DNA of 11,764 nt. Source: Candidatus Saccharimonadota bacterium (lineage in GTDB: Bacteria > Patescibacteriota > Saccharimonadia > Saccharimonadales > Saccharimonadaceae). Under the pieces are notes generated by a model. That model was not told the origin of the DNA. It searched no databases and worked only from the letters and a program-made list of their open reading frames with translations. The translations under genes and the position numbers were made by a program. Every line of letters starts with the position of its first letter. The first letter of the stretch is position 1. The stretch covers positions 1-11,764 of the forward strand of contig JAFWKB010000002.1 of NCBI GenBank assembly GCA_017511405.1, read 5' to 3'. Below are positions 5,665 through 11,764 of this stretch, in pieces.

Positions 5665-6984
5665 CTACCAGTCCTCTACTAGGGTGAATTCTTTACCGGC
5701 AATAGAGATGATTGATTCTGGTTGAGCGCCTCGAGATGTCAACTCGGCACGAATTCCAAGTTTCTTCATGATGTCACGTAGGCGATTAACAGAAGCATAA
5801 TTATTAAAATCCGTTCGGTTGGCAAACTTCTCAATTTTTTCTCCGATAACAACAAACTTATCGCCTTCGTCGGTTTCAATCTTCTCGACACGCCATGATG
5901 TTCTTAATGCGGAATCTGGGAGAGAAATGGTTGGAAGGCCAGATCCCGATTCATTGTCTTCTTTACTGTCGTGATTGTCTTTAAAATCGTCGATAGAAGA
6001 GGATTTGTTTGATGAAACTATTTTTTCGAGCCCTCTTAGCACCTCGTCGATTCCTTGATGAGCAGAAGAAGAGATAGCAAAAACTTTCGCTCTCGGATTC
6101 ACCTCAAGAATAGATGCTTTTTGCATTTCGACTATTTCTGGATCGACTCCCTCACATTTAGTAAGAGCTATGATTTCTGGACGTTTTCTTAAATCGGAAT
6201 ATTTTTCTAATTCATTACGAATAGTCAAATAAGCCTCCCCAGCATCACTATTATATATATCGATAAGATGAAGAATAGCGGCGGTACGGTCGATATGACG
6301 CAGAAAAGCGTAACCAAGACCTTTACCTTCAGACGCTCCTTCAATTAGACCGGGAATATCGGCAATTAAGATATCTTTTTTGTCAATTGTGGCAACGCCA
6401 AGATTCGGAGTTATCGTCGTAAAAGGATAATCCGCGATTTCCGGCTTTGCATTAGAGACAACAGAAAGAAATGTTGATTTTCCAGCATTAGGAAGACCGA
6501 CGAGGCCAACATCGGCGAGTAACTTTAGCTCAAGTTCGGCTTCAAAAGCTTCGCCTGGTTCTCCAACCTCGGCAACTATAGGAGCTTGACGCGTAGATGA
6601 TTTAAAGTGAGCATTGCCAAATCCTCCATCTCCGCCTTTGGCGATGATTGCTTTTTGGCCGTCTTTAGTTAAATCAGCGATGATTTTTCCATCACGTTTT
6701 ACGACGGTCCCTATGGGAACTTCAACTATTAAATCTTTCCCGGAGCGTCCTGCGGAGCGAGTTCCGGAACCATTTTTGCCATTTTCTGCTTTTAACTCTG
6801 GGCTATAGCGAAAGTCTAAAAGAGTGTTAGTATCCTTATCGGCTTTGAAAATGATAGAGCCACCTTTACCACCATCTCCGCCGTCAGGGCCTCCTTTAGG
6901 AATGTAGATTTCCCTGCGAAAAGACACGGCGCCATCTCCGCCTTTTCCTGCTTCTAATTTTACTTTTGCCGTATCAACAAACAT
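5665..6984 (-). CDS. obgE: Obg family GTPase (CgtA/ObgE)
   Basis: This is an essential ribosome-associated GTPase of 50S assembly and stress signalling. The 439-aa protein has the full three-domain layout. The glycine-rich Obg fold (1-158) includes GNAHFKSSTRQAP. The G domain has G1 GLPNAGKST (163-171), G2 DYPFTT (185-190), G3 DIPGLIEGA (209-217) and G5 SSSA (305-308). A polar acidic linker (about 322-362) leads to a C-terminal OCT domain (about 363-439, with R-T-D-F-N-N at 390-395 and LRDIMKKLGI). The G4 guanine-specificity motif is TKCE (275-278) instead of NKxD. Both the Asn (replaced by Thr, known in other TRAFAC GTPases) and the Asp (replaced by Glu) differ. The gene is monocistronic with its own leaderless promoter, and it ends in TAG. 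Confidence 0.97.
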   Translation of the reverse strand: MFVDTAKVKLEAGKGGDGAVSFRREIYIPKGGPDGGDGGKGGSIIFKADKDTNTLLDFRYSPELKAENGKNGSGTRSAGRSGKDLIVEVPIGTVVKRDGKIIADLTKDGQKAIIAKGGDGGFGNAHFKSSTRQAPIVAEVGEPGEAFEAELELKLLADVGLVGLPNAGKSTFLSVVSNAKPEIADYPFTTITPNLGVATIDKKDILIADIPGLIEGASEGKGLGYAFLRHIDRTAAILHLIDIYNSDAGEAYLTIRNELEKYSDLRKRPEIIALTKCEGVDPEIVEMQKASILEVNPRAKVFAISSSAHQGIDEVLRGLEKIVSSNKSSSIDDFKDNHDSKEDNESGSGLPTISLPDSALRTSWRVEKIETDEGDKFVVIGEKIEKFANRTDFNNYASVNRLRDIMKKLGIRAELTSRGAQPESIISIAGKEFTLVEDW

Positions 6985-6990
6985 GTTTTG

Positions 6991-7019
6991 ATTATAACAT
7001 ATTTATTATGTTTATACAA
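6991..7019 (-). promoter_or_regulatory. Promoter of obgE (leaderless)
   Basis: TGT-TATAAT (extended -10, hexamer 6996-6991) ends 6 nt before the obgE ATG, with a partial -35 TTGTAT (7019-7014) at 17-nt spacing. The predicted +1 is the A of the ATG. It fills the 53-nt gap after the LysM-CHAP gene, in which I see no terminator hairpin. Confidence 0.72.
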
Positions 7020-7037
7020 GGAATCTTCTACGGAGAG

Positions 7038-8108
7038 CTAGTGCACGAATTGCCAGCCGTTCCATTCGGAGGCTTCAACCTGGCGATTGTCAATTCTCCC
7101 CCATCCTGCGCGTCCGTTCATATCGGAAATAGTGATAGACCCATCGCCATTAACGCTAGTAACGACGCCAACGTGCCCATAATAGCCAGCCTGGCTAACA
7201 AATACGGCTCCGACAGAAGGCGAATAATCAACGCTATAACCCTTTGAGGAAAGTTGGGTAGCCCAGTAGCGAGCGTTGCCAAGACCGCCAGGAAGCGGAG
7301 CTCCGTGTTCATAGCGCCATTGCCAAGCATACCAGGTACACCAACCATAAGGCATCGGGTTAGAGCTAGTAGAATAGAGATTATAGCTAGGAGTATAATA
7401 GTAAGTTGTTGTCGTTCGAACCGGTGCAACATATTCAGGCCTTTCAGTTTCCGGGACAACGCCGTTAGGTACAACAATTTTAACCCCGGCAGAAAGACCA
7501 CGAGTGGTTAAGTTATTCTTTTCTTCAATTTCTTCGGCAGAGGAACCATATTTTTCGGCAATAGACGCTACGGTATCACCTTCATTAACTGTATAAACGA
7601 TTCCGCTCGTGCTCGGAAGATACAAAGTCTGATCGGCGCTAATATCGGTGTTCTTCAACCCGTTAGACCAACGGATTTGATCGGTGGTGAGACCAAATGA
7701 CGATGCGATGTCTTCCATCGATTCAGATGCGCCTACCTCGTATTCTATTACGCCCTTAGCAAGAGAAGATGTATCTACGATGTTAGTTTTCTCGATTTTA
7801 GTAGAGGCGGTCTGATTAATGGAATATTGGGTAACAGCGGAAATATAGTCCATATTGAGATAATTCGAGGAGCTGAGGGAAAGATTATTGGCTGCTTCGG
7901 CGACAATATAGAGCTCAGAAAGCTGATCGACGGAGACGGCATAGTTATTATCGGAAATAGCCAACATTGTCGGAACTCCGTTTTCTTCCGTCGTTTTATT
8001 TCTAGAGCCAAAATAAACTGTTCCCAAGATGAGAGCAGCAGCAGTCGCATAAGAAAGAAACCGAACAAACGGATTTTTCTTTTCTTGATTAGTTTTCTTA
8101 GTTGTCAT
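7038..8108 (-). CDS. LysM-LysM-CHAP peptidoglycan hydrolase, membrane-anchored or secreted
   Basis: This is a 356-aa exported cell-wall enzyme. A basic N-terminus (TTKKTNQEKKN) precedes a hydrophobic segment (about 16-34) acting as signal anchor or signal peptide. Two LysM modules follow, at about 122-166 (YEVGASESMEDIASSFGL...) and 171-215 (YTVNEGDTVASIAEKYG...), which bind GlcNAc-containing glycan. After a Tyr/Thr/Ser-rich linker (230-250) comes a C-terminal CHAP domain (about 252-356) with catalytic Cys257 in GWCTWYAW, His312 in GHVGVV, and an acidic residue (Asp329, in SDMN) at the third position. CHAP domains cleave peptide cross-links or the amide bond to MurNAc. The ATG overlaps the upstream ruvX-mltG stop (ATGA), making it the third gene of the envelope operon. 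Whether the target is self wall or a host cell wall cannot be told. Confidence 0.95.
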   Translation of the reverse strand: MTTKKTNQEKKNPFVRFLSYATAAALILGTVYFGSRNKTTEENGVPTMLAISDNNYAVSVDQLSELYIVAEAANNLSLSSSNYLNMDYISAVTQYSINQTASTKIEKTNIVDTSSLAKGVIEYEVGASESMEDIASSFGLTTDQIRWSNGLKNTDISADQTLYLPSTSGIVYTVNEGDTVASIAEKYGSSAEEIEEKNNLTTRGLSAGVKIVVPNGVVPETERPEYVAPVRTTTTYYYTPSYNLYSTSSNPMPYGWCTWYAWQWRYEHGAPLPGGLGNARYWATQLSSKGYSVDYSPSVGAVFVSQAGYYGHVGVVTSVNGDGSITISDMNGRAGWGRIDNRQVEASEWNGWQFVH

Positions 8109-9811
8109 AGTGATATGTTACAGAGCTCCTTGCAATGTTCGGACGCATTATGGTTATGCTCGGACTCTGTGTTACTATAATACATCAACCCATCGTCTCC
8201 TGTCAAGAAATAAAGATAAGAGGTGTCGGAAGGGTTAGCAGTAGAGATTAAGACTAGTGCGGAGGGGTTAGAGATAGGGCCACAGGGCAGACCAGCATTT
8301 TTTCTTGTGTTATAACAGGAGTCTATAGAGAGCGCAGAGGCGTTGTCTTTATAGATTTCCCTATTAGGATCGACCTGATCAACAGCGTATTTTACCGTCA
8401 CGTCACTGCCAAGAGGAATTCCTTGGTTTAATCTCGAGAGAAAGACTTGAGCAACTTTAGACATATCTTCTTTAGAGAGCGTACCTGCTTCTTTCTGAAC
8501 GATACTTGCAAGGATAATTCCCTCATGCAAGGTTAGGCCGAGATTATTAAATTTCTGTTTGAGATTATTTTTTTGGACTACGGATTGGAGTTCATCAAGC
8601 ATGCGAATAACTATATCTTCTACAGAGTCGGTAGTGTAAAACTCGTAGGTCTCACCGAAGAGGTAACCTTCGAGAGACGCATCAGCAGGTTTGTCGGCGA
8701 GAATTGAATGATTGTAGTTCTTAGAGAAGGCGGCGTCGATTTCTGATTCTTCGTAGCCGACCGCCATGAGGCGTTTTTTGATATCTTTTAGCGTTTCTCC
8801 CGGTAACGCCGTAAAACGAAAAACTGTTGCGCTAGAGGAGCCTTTCTCGAGAGTATCCATAAGACTATCTATAGATATCGCCGGAGAAAGCTGATATGTC
8901 CCCGCCTTAAGATTAGAAGCGGTTTTTTTAAAGCGCGCATTCATCTTGAATGTGAAACTGTTCTTAATTATGCCGGTCTTTTTAAGGATTGTGGCGATTT
9001 CATCAAGAGTAGAACCTTCAGGAATGACCACCTCGACAGTTTCGCAGATTTCTAAATTTTCATTCAGGGAAGCGCCAGAGCAGGTTTCTTCGGAAACTGG
9101 GGATTTCAAAGAGTTTTTATACCAAGCAAATACGCCGATTATTCCCCCACCAAGGATAATTGTAATGATGATTATAGTTCGAATAATCGCCCATTTACGC
9201 GCAGAATTGTCTTTAAAGGGCTTAAACTGGGGTTTAGAGGCATTTTTAGGCGTTTCTGAGGCTTTTTTTGCCGAAGCTTGGTTGTTGTCGGCATTGGTAT
9301 TTTCGCCGCTCAGAGAGCGATTTATGGGCATTACAGGCGCTTTTTGAGGAACGGTAGTATTGTTTTTGGCAGTTCTAATGCGATTTTGGACATTTTCAAG
9401 AAAATCTTGGAGGATGATGGTGGCCGCTTCGGCATCAATATCTCCAGTTTTTTTGTCAATTTTGCCGTTCCTGGCTTTTAACCGTTCTTTGGCGGTAACG
9501 GAGGTTAAAGATTCATCTTGAAAGAAGATTTTTACGGTTTTATTATTAGGTTTTTTCAATAAGAGAGCTTGGTTGAGAGTTTTAACGAAATTTTTGACAT
9601 ATTCACTTTGTTTGGTTTGCTCACCCCGGAGGTTTCTTGGCATTCCAACAACGATGACGTCGATATTGTTAAGAGAAACAACTTTTACTATGTTTAGGAT
9701 TTCGCGTCCATCTACTAGTATCATACCGGCCGGAGTTGCAATTCGAACAGAAGTATCTGCCTTTGCAACACCAATACGCCTTTCGCCGACGTCTAGGCCA
9801 AGAAGCTTCAT
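8105..9811 (-). CDS. RuvX/YqgF nuclease fused to MltG endolytic transglycosylase
   Basis: One uninterrupted 568-codon ORF encodes two proteins that are usually separate. Residues 1-144 are a complete YqgF/RuvX RNase H-like domain (putative Holliday-junction resolvase or pre-16S rRNA nuclease): LGLDVGERRIG with D7, DESLTS with D99/E100, and D126 in DAEAA. A low-complexity Asn/Ser/Lys linker (145-205) leads to a transmembrane helix (about 207-230) and then an extracytoplasmic YceG/MltG domain (about 258-568): LysM-like VVIPEGSTLDEIA, EGYLFGETYEF (381-391), the catalytic Glu candidate E441 in SIVQKEAG, SRLNQGIPLGSDVTVKYA and YNTRKNAGLPCGPISNP. MltG cleaves nascent glycan strands and limits their length. 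The start overlaps the upstream stop (TAATG) and has a GAGG Shine-Dalgarno; the stop is TGA. ruvX and mltG are often neighbours in Gram-positives, so fusion of an ancestral pair is plausible. Confidence 0.95.
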   Translation of the reverse strand: MKLLGLDVGERRIGVAKADTSVRIATPAGMILVDGREILNIVKVVSLNNIDVIVVGMPRNLRGEQTKQSEYVKNFVKTLNQALLLKKPNNKTVKIFFQDESLTSVTAKERLKARNGKIDKKTGDIDAEAATIILQDFLENVQNRIRTAKNNTTVPQKAPVMPINRSLSGENTNADNNQASAKKASETPKNASKPQFKPFKDNSARKWAIIRTIIIITIILGGGIIGVFAWYKNSLKSPVSEETCSGASLNENLEICETVEVVIPEGSTLDEIATILKKTGIIKNSFTFKMNARFKKTASNLKAGTYQLSPAISIDSLMDTLEKGSSSATVFRFTALPGETLKDIKKRLMAVGYEESEIDAAFSKNYNHSILADKPADASLEGYLFGETYEFYTTDSVEDIVIRMLDELQSVVQKNNLKQKFNNLGLTLHEGIILASIVQKEAGTLSKEDMSKVAQVFLSRLNQGIPLGSDVTVKYAVDQVDPNREIYKDNASALSIDSCYNTRKNAGLPCGPISNPSALVLISTANPSDTSYLYFLTGDDGLMYYSNTESEHNHNASEHCKELCNISL

Positions 9812-11613
9812 TATTCTTCAACCTCTAGCTTGATGGTTATTTTGTTTGGATCATTTGGAACAGTATTCACCCAGAAGAATGATTTTGAGATTGCTACGGA
9901 AGAGATTCCAGAATAATCACTCTTGAGTTCTGGTTCAATTCGGCCGATTTTTTTACCGCGAATCTTGTCAAGGATTTCGGATTCACTAATTTCGGGACCG
10001 TATTTATATGTAGTTTTTAGTTTTGCGCTATAGGTGTTATCATTCGTTTGTGTAAAGTATTCAATAAATGGATCGCCGTAAGAATAGAGTTTTCTCCCCT
10101 CTTCGAGTTTTGCGCGAGCTTTAATAAACTCTTCAACATGAGCACGTTCTATTGTCATAATTGTATAGGTGGTCTTAGAGGAGACGCTCGGTGTAGTTCC
10201 CTCGGGGACTTCGGCACCAACAGCGGGAGTAACTACAGGGTCGGTAGTTTCAACTTTGAAACTCGCATCAATAGGAAGAACGGTACTCGATAATCTTTTG
10301 AGTAGATTTGCTTTTCCGTTATCTTGGTTTTCAGATTTGAGTTTATCCAGGGCAAGGTCCACATCCGATTGTTGGACAATTGTAATAATATCAGATGTAC
10401 CTCCAGTCATATCTGTTGAATTATAGACAGATACAGAAGGATAAGCACCAGATTTCCAGTTACTTTGGCGACCAGTTATATTATATTTGTCTCCAGGAGC
10501 AGAGGCTTTAACGGAAAGAGTTATAGATTTCAAGCAGCCCTTATCCGCCTCGTAGTCGTCTTTATTGTCACATTCTTTTATAGAGCTGCCTCCCCAAGAT
10601 AAGCTGCCAGAAGAAACGGAATTATACTCGAGACCATTAATCGAGAAGGAAGATCCGGTGTCGAAATTAAAGGCGTAAGGGTCCTTTGACTGGTAATAGA
10701 CAACGAGTGAGCCAGTAGCCGATTCGCCGTTATCTTTTTGTCCAGTTGCTGTGAATTTTATGCTTTGTTCGTCTTCGACCCTTTCGGTCTGACCGTAAAA
10801 AATCCCGTCTTCGACTTTTTCTTCGCCAGCCACTTTAGTAATGGTGACATTTTCAGCAAAATTCCCTGTTGTAGTTCGGACTTTGATAGAGATATCTACA
10901 CGCGGAGCGAAGATTAGAGCCCAGATCAAGAATCCGCCGACAGAAACGATAAAAACCAAGCCGAAAATCACCCAGAGCCTATGATTAACGACCCATCTTA
11001 GGAAAGGACTTTTAGGCTCTTCTTTTTTCGACTTAGAAGAATCGTCGTCGGCTTTGGCCGCAGATGCTTTTTCTTTTAGGGCCTTTTTAGGCTTTTTTGC
11101 TTCTTTTTCGATCTCTTCTTCACCATCATTGTCGTCTTCATCATCTTCATCATCTTTTTCTATACTCTTTTTATTATCAATTACATCGTCATCAACACCC
11201 TCATCTTCACCGATCCCTTCATCATCCGCCTCGTCATAATCCTCTGCAAGCTTCGAGGCTTCTGGCTCTTCTACAAAATCACCGATTTTTGCCTTGGGGC
11301 TTTCTTCCTCAAGTTCTTTAGATTCTTCAGACTCTCCATGAGGAAGTATAGGGCGAGATTTTAGAGATGGAGCGACTGGGAGATTTGCCGACATGGCAAG
11401 TTTGGTAAGAGAATCATCGGTCGTAACGAGGACGACGGCTTTTTTCTCTGTCTTCGCAGCCCTTGCGATTAATTTTATATTTACCGAGCTTAAGAGAACA
11501 CTCGCTTTTTTAGGAGGAACAAGAGCGATAATCTTTTTTTCTGACGATTTGATCTTTGAAAGGATGTTAGTAATATCATCACTCGGTTCAATATAAATCG
11601 TTTCTTTATTCAT
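9811..11613 (-). CDS. Large bitopic membrane protein with acidic linker, function unknown
   Basis: This 600-aa protein starts at the ATG at 11613. An in-frame ATG at 11631 is rejected because its codons overlap the -10 box. Residues 1-85 form a small alpha/beta domain (IYIEPSDDITNILSKIKS..., then KKIIALVPP and KAVVLVTTD strands). A very acidic Asp/Glu-rich linker (about 93-200, densest at 125-171) follows, then one transmembrane helix (about 213-235). About 365 exterior residues are rich in beta-strand, with immunoglobulin-like stretches such as TATGQKDNGESATGSLVVYY and a Cys pair in a small loop (roughly 345-365). The C-terminus is FFWVNTVPNDPNKITIKL. I recall similar N-terminal domain plus TM plus beta-rich exterior proteins as common CPR hypotheticals, some loosely called baseplate J-like; this is memory, not a search. 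It leads the operon with RuvX-MltG and LysM-CHAP, suggesting an envelope role. Confidence 0.9.
   Translation of the reverse strand: MNKETIYIEPSDDITNILSKIKSSEKKIIALVPPKKASVLLSSVNIKLIARAAKTEKKAVVLVTTDDSLTKLAMSANLPVAPSLKSRPILPHGESEESKELEEESPKAKIGDFVEEPEASKLAEDYDEADDEGIGEDEGVDDDVIDNKKSIEKDDEDDEDDNDGEEEIEKEAKKPKKALKEKASAAKADDDSSKSKKEEPKSPFLRWVVNHRLWVIFGLVFIVSVGGFLIWALIFAPRVDISIKVRTTTGNFAENVTITKVAGEEKVEDGIFYGQTERVEDEQSIKFTATGQKDNGESATGSLVVYYQSKDPYAFNFDTGSSFSINGLEYNSVSSGSLSWGGSSIKECDNKDDYEADKGCLKSITLSVKASAPGDKYNITGRQSNWKSGAYPSVSVYNSTDMTGGTSDIITIVQQSDVDLALDKLKSENQDNGKANLLKRLSSTVLPIDASFKVETTDPVVTPAVGAEVPEGTTPSVSSKTTYTIMTIERAHVEEFIKARAKLEEGRKLYSYGDPFIEYFTQTNDNTYSAKLKTTYKYGPEISESEILDKIRGKKIGRIEPELKSDYSGISSVAISKSFFWVNTVPNDPNKITIKLEVEE
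11111..11158. repeat. Low-complexity GAT/GAA codon run (acidic tract)
   Basis: On the minus strand this stretch is mostly GAT, GAC and GAA triplets encoding Asp/Glu inside the 600-aa membrane protein. It keeps frame but is close to a trinucleotide microsatellite, so its length may vary between strains. The opposite strand gives spurious Ser/His-rich ORFs. Confidence 0.6.
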
Positions 11614-11619
11614 AAAATA

Positions 11620-11628
11620 AATATAGCA
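11620..11628 (-). promoter_or_regulatory. Extended -10 promoter of the envelope operon (leaderless)
   Basis: TGC-TATATT on the minus strand ends 6 nt before the ATG at 11613, so +1 is predicted on the start codon. No good -35 was found at 16-18 nt. It fixes the start of the 600-aa gene at 11613 rather than 11631. Confidence 0.65.
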
Positions 11629-11644
11629 CATTTTTTAATGCTTG

Positions 11645-11653
11645 TGTTAAAAT
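11645..11653 (+). promoter_or_regulatory. Extended -10 promoter of the plus-strand gene (near-leaderless)
   Basis: TGT-TAAAAT on the plus strand ends 7 nt before the ATG at 11661. It is divergent from, and 16 bp away from, the minus-strand promoter at 11620-11628. An ATG at 11656 is immediately followed by TAA and is not a gene start. Confidence 0.55.
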
Positions 11654-11660
11654 AAATGTA

Positions 11661-11764
11661 ATGGGTTTATTTGATTCACTAAAAACAAAAGTCTCGAAAA
11701 CTCAAACCCCTAAGACCCCAGAGCAAGCAAGAGTTACTCCTGCGGAACCTGTTGATACGGCAAG
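11661..11764 (+). CDS. N-terminus of an unidentified protein, running off the right edge
   Basis: Only 34 full codons are visible, beginning MGLFDSLKTKVSKTQTPKTP and continuing as a Pro/Thr/Glu/Ala-rich polar stretch. It is the only plus-strand gene in the window and is divergent from the envelope operon. The opening MGLFDSLK is reminiscent of several unrelated families (FtsY-type GTPases and secretion or pilus ATPases often start this way), so I give no function. Support for it being real is the extended -10 placed 7 nt before the ATG and the open frame to the edge. Confidence 0.6.
   Translation, partial: MGLFDSLKTKVSKTQTPKTPEQARVTPAEPVDTA

Noticed and set aside
8105..8107. UGA recoding to Gly (code 25) as in SR1/Gracilibacteria
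   Set aside because: TGA ends the ruvX-mltG gene exactly at the overlap with the next start, and no core gene here needs in-frame UGA.
8109..8122. TAACAT 6 nt before the LysM-CHAP ATG as another leaderless promoter
   Set aside because: The TG dinucleotide abuts the hexamer rather than preceding it by one base, the hexamer is weak, and the gene overlaps the upstream stop (ATGA). Operon expression explains it better.
8946..9347. Plus-strand 133-codon ORF opposite ruvX-mltG
   Set aside because: It is fully antisense to the fusion gene, with atypical composition and no promoter or ribosome site seen.
11054..11321. Plus-strand Ser- and His/Leu-rich ORFs
   Set aside because: They are antisense readings of the GAT/GAA acidic tract of the minus-strand gene, with no ribosome site and low-complexity products.
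11614..11631. Upstream ATG at 11631 for the 600-aa membrane protein
   Set aside because: The extra codons coincide with the TGC-TATATT promoter element, repeating the pattern at uvrB. The ATG at 11613 has the standard 6-nt spacing.
1..11764. CRISPR array, insertion sequence, tRNA or rRNA genes
   Set aside because: I looked for spaced repeats, transposase motifs, terminal inverted repeats and tRNA or rRNA landmarks and found none.

Overview
The window is a compact, gene-dense bacterial segment that looks like a member of the Patescibacteria (Candidate Phyla Radiation), most likely Saccharibacteria/TM7. The family assignments are read from the sequence; the taxonomic placement is inference. 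It rests on very short intergenic gaps, frequent 1-4 nt gene overlaps, lineage-style hypothetical membrane proteins, and core proteins with divergent motifs. UGA works as a stop here (the RuvX-MltG gene ends in TGA), which argues against the UGA=Gly groups SR1 and Gracilibacteria. Apart from one gene entering at the right edge on the plus strand, everything reads on the minus strand, so transcription runs from high to low coordinates.

In transcription order: (1) A cell-envelope operon at 11613-7038 holds a bitopic membrane protein with a very acidic cytoplasmic linker and a large exterior domain, then a single ORF fusing RuvX/YqgF to an MltG-type lytic transglycosylase, then a LysM-LysM-CHAP peptidoglycan hydrolase. 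The joints are TAATG and ATGA overlaps. (2) obgE at 6984-5665 has its own promoter. (3) The gene-free stretch 5421-5664 is not empty. It carries a consensus minus-strand promoter (TTGACA-N17-TAAAAT), about 140 nt that fold into a four-way-junction RNA, and an intrinsic terminator. I read it as an unrecognised small RNA gene. Inverted repeats surround its promoter. (4) uvrB at 5402-3387. (5) A 106-aa single-pass membrane protein of unknown function at 3362-3042. (6) A gatC-gatA-orf-gatB operon runs off the left edge and encodes the tRNA-dependent amidotransferase. A membrane-anchored HEPN-like protein sits between gatA and gatB with 1-nt overlaps on both sides.

The strongest genome-scale pattern is promoter placement. 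All six genes that begin a transcription unit (gatC, the 106-aa gene, uvrB, obgE, the envelope-operon leader and the right-edge plus-strand gene) have an extended -10 element (TGn + TATAAT-like) ending exactly 6 or 7 nt before the ATG. That places the predicted transcription start on, or one base before, the start codon, i.e. leaderless mRNAs. Several genes inside operons instead have purine-rich Shine-Dalgarno sequences. The two most novel candidates are the structured RNA between obgE and uvrB and the HEPN-like protein inside the gat operon.
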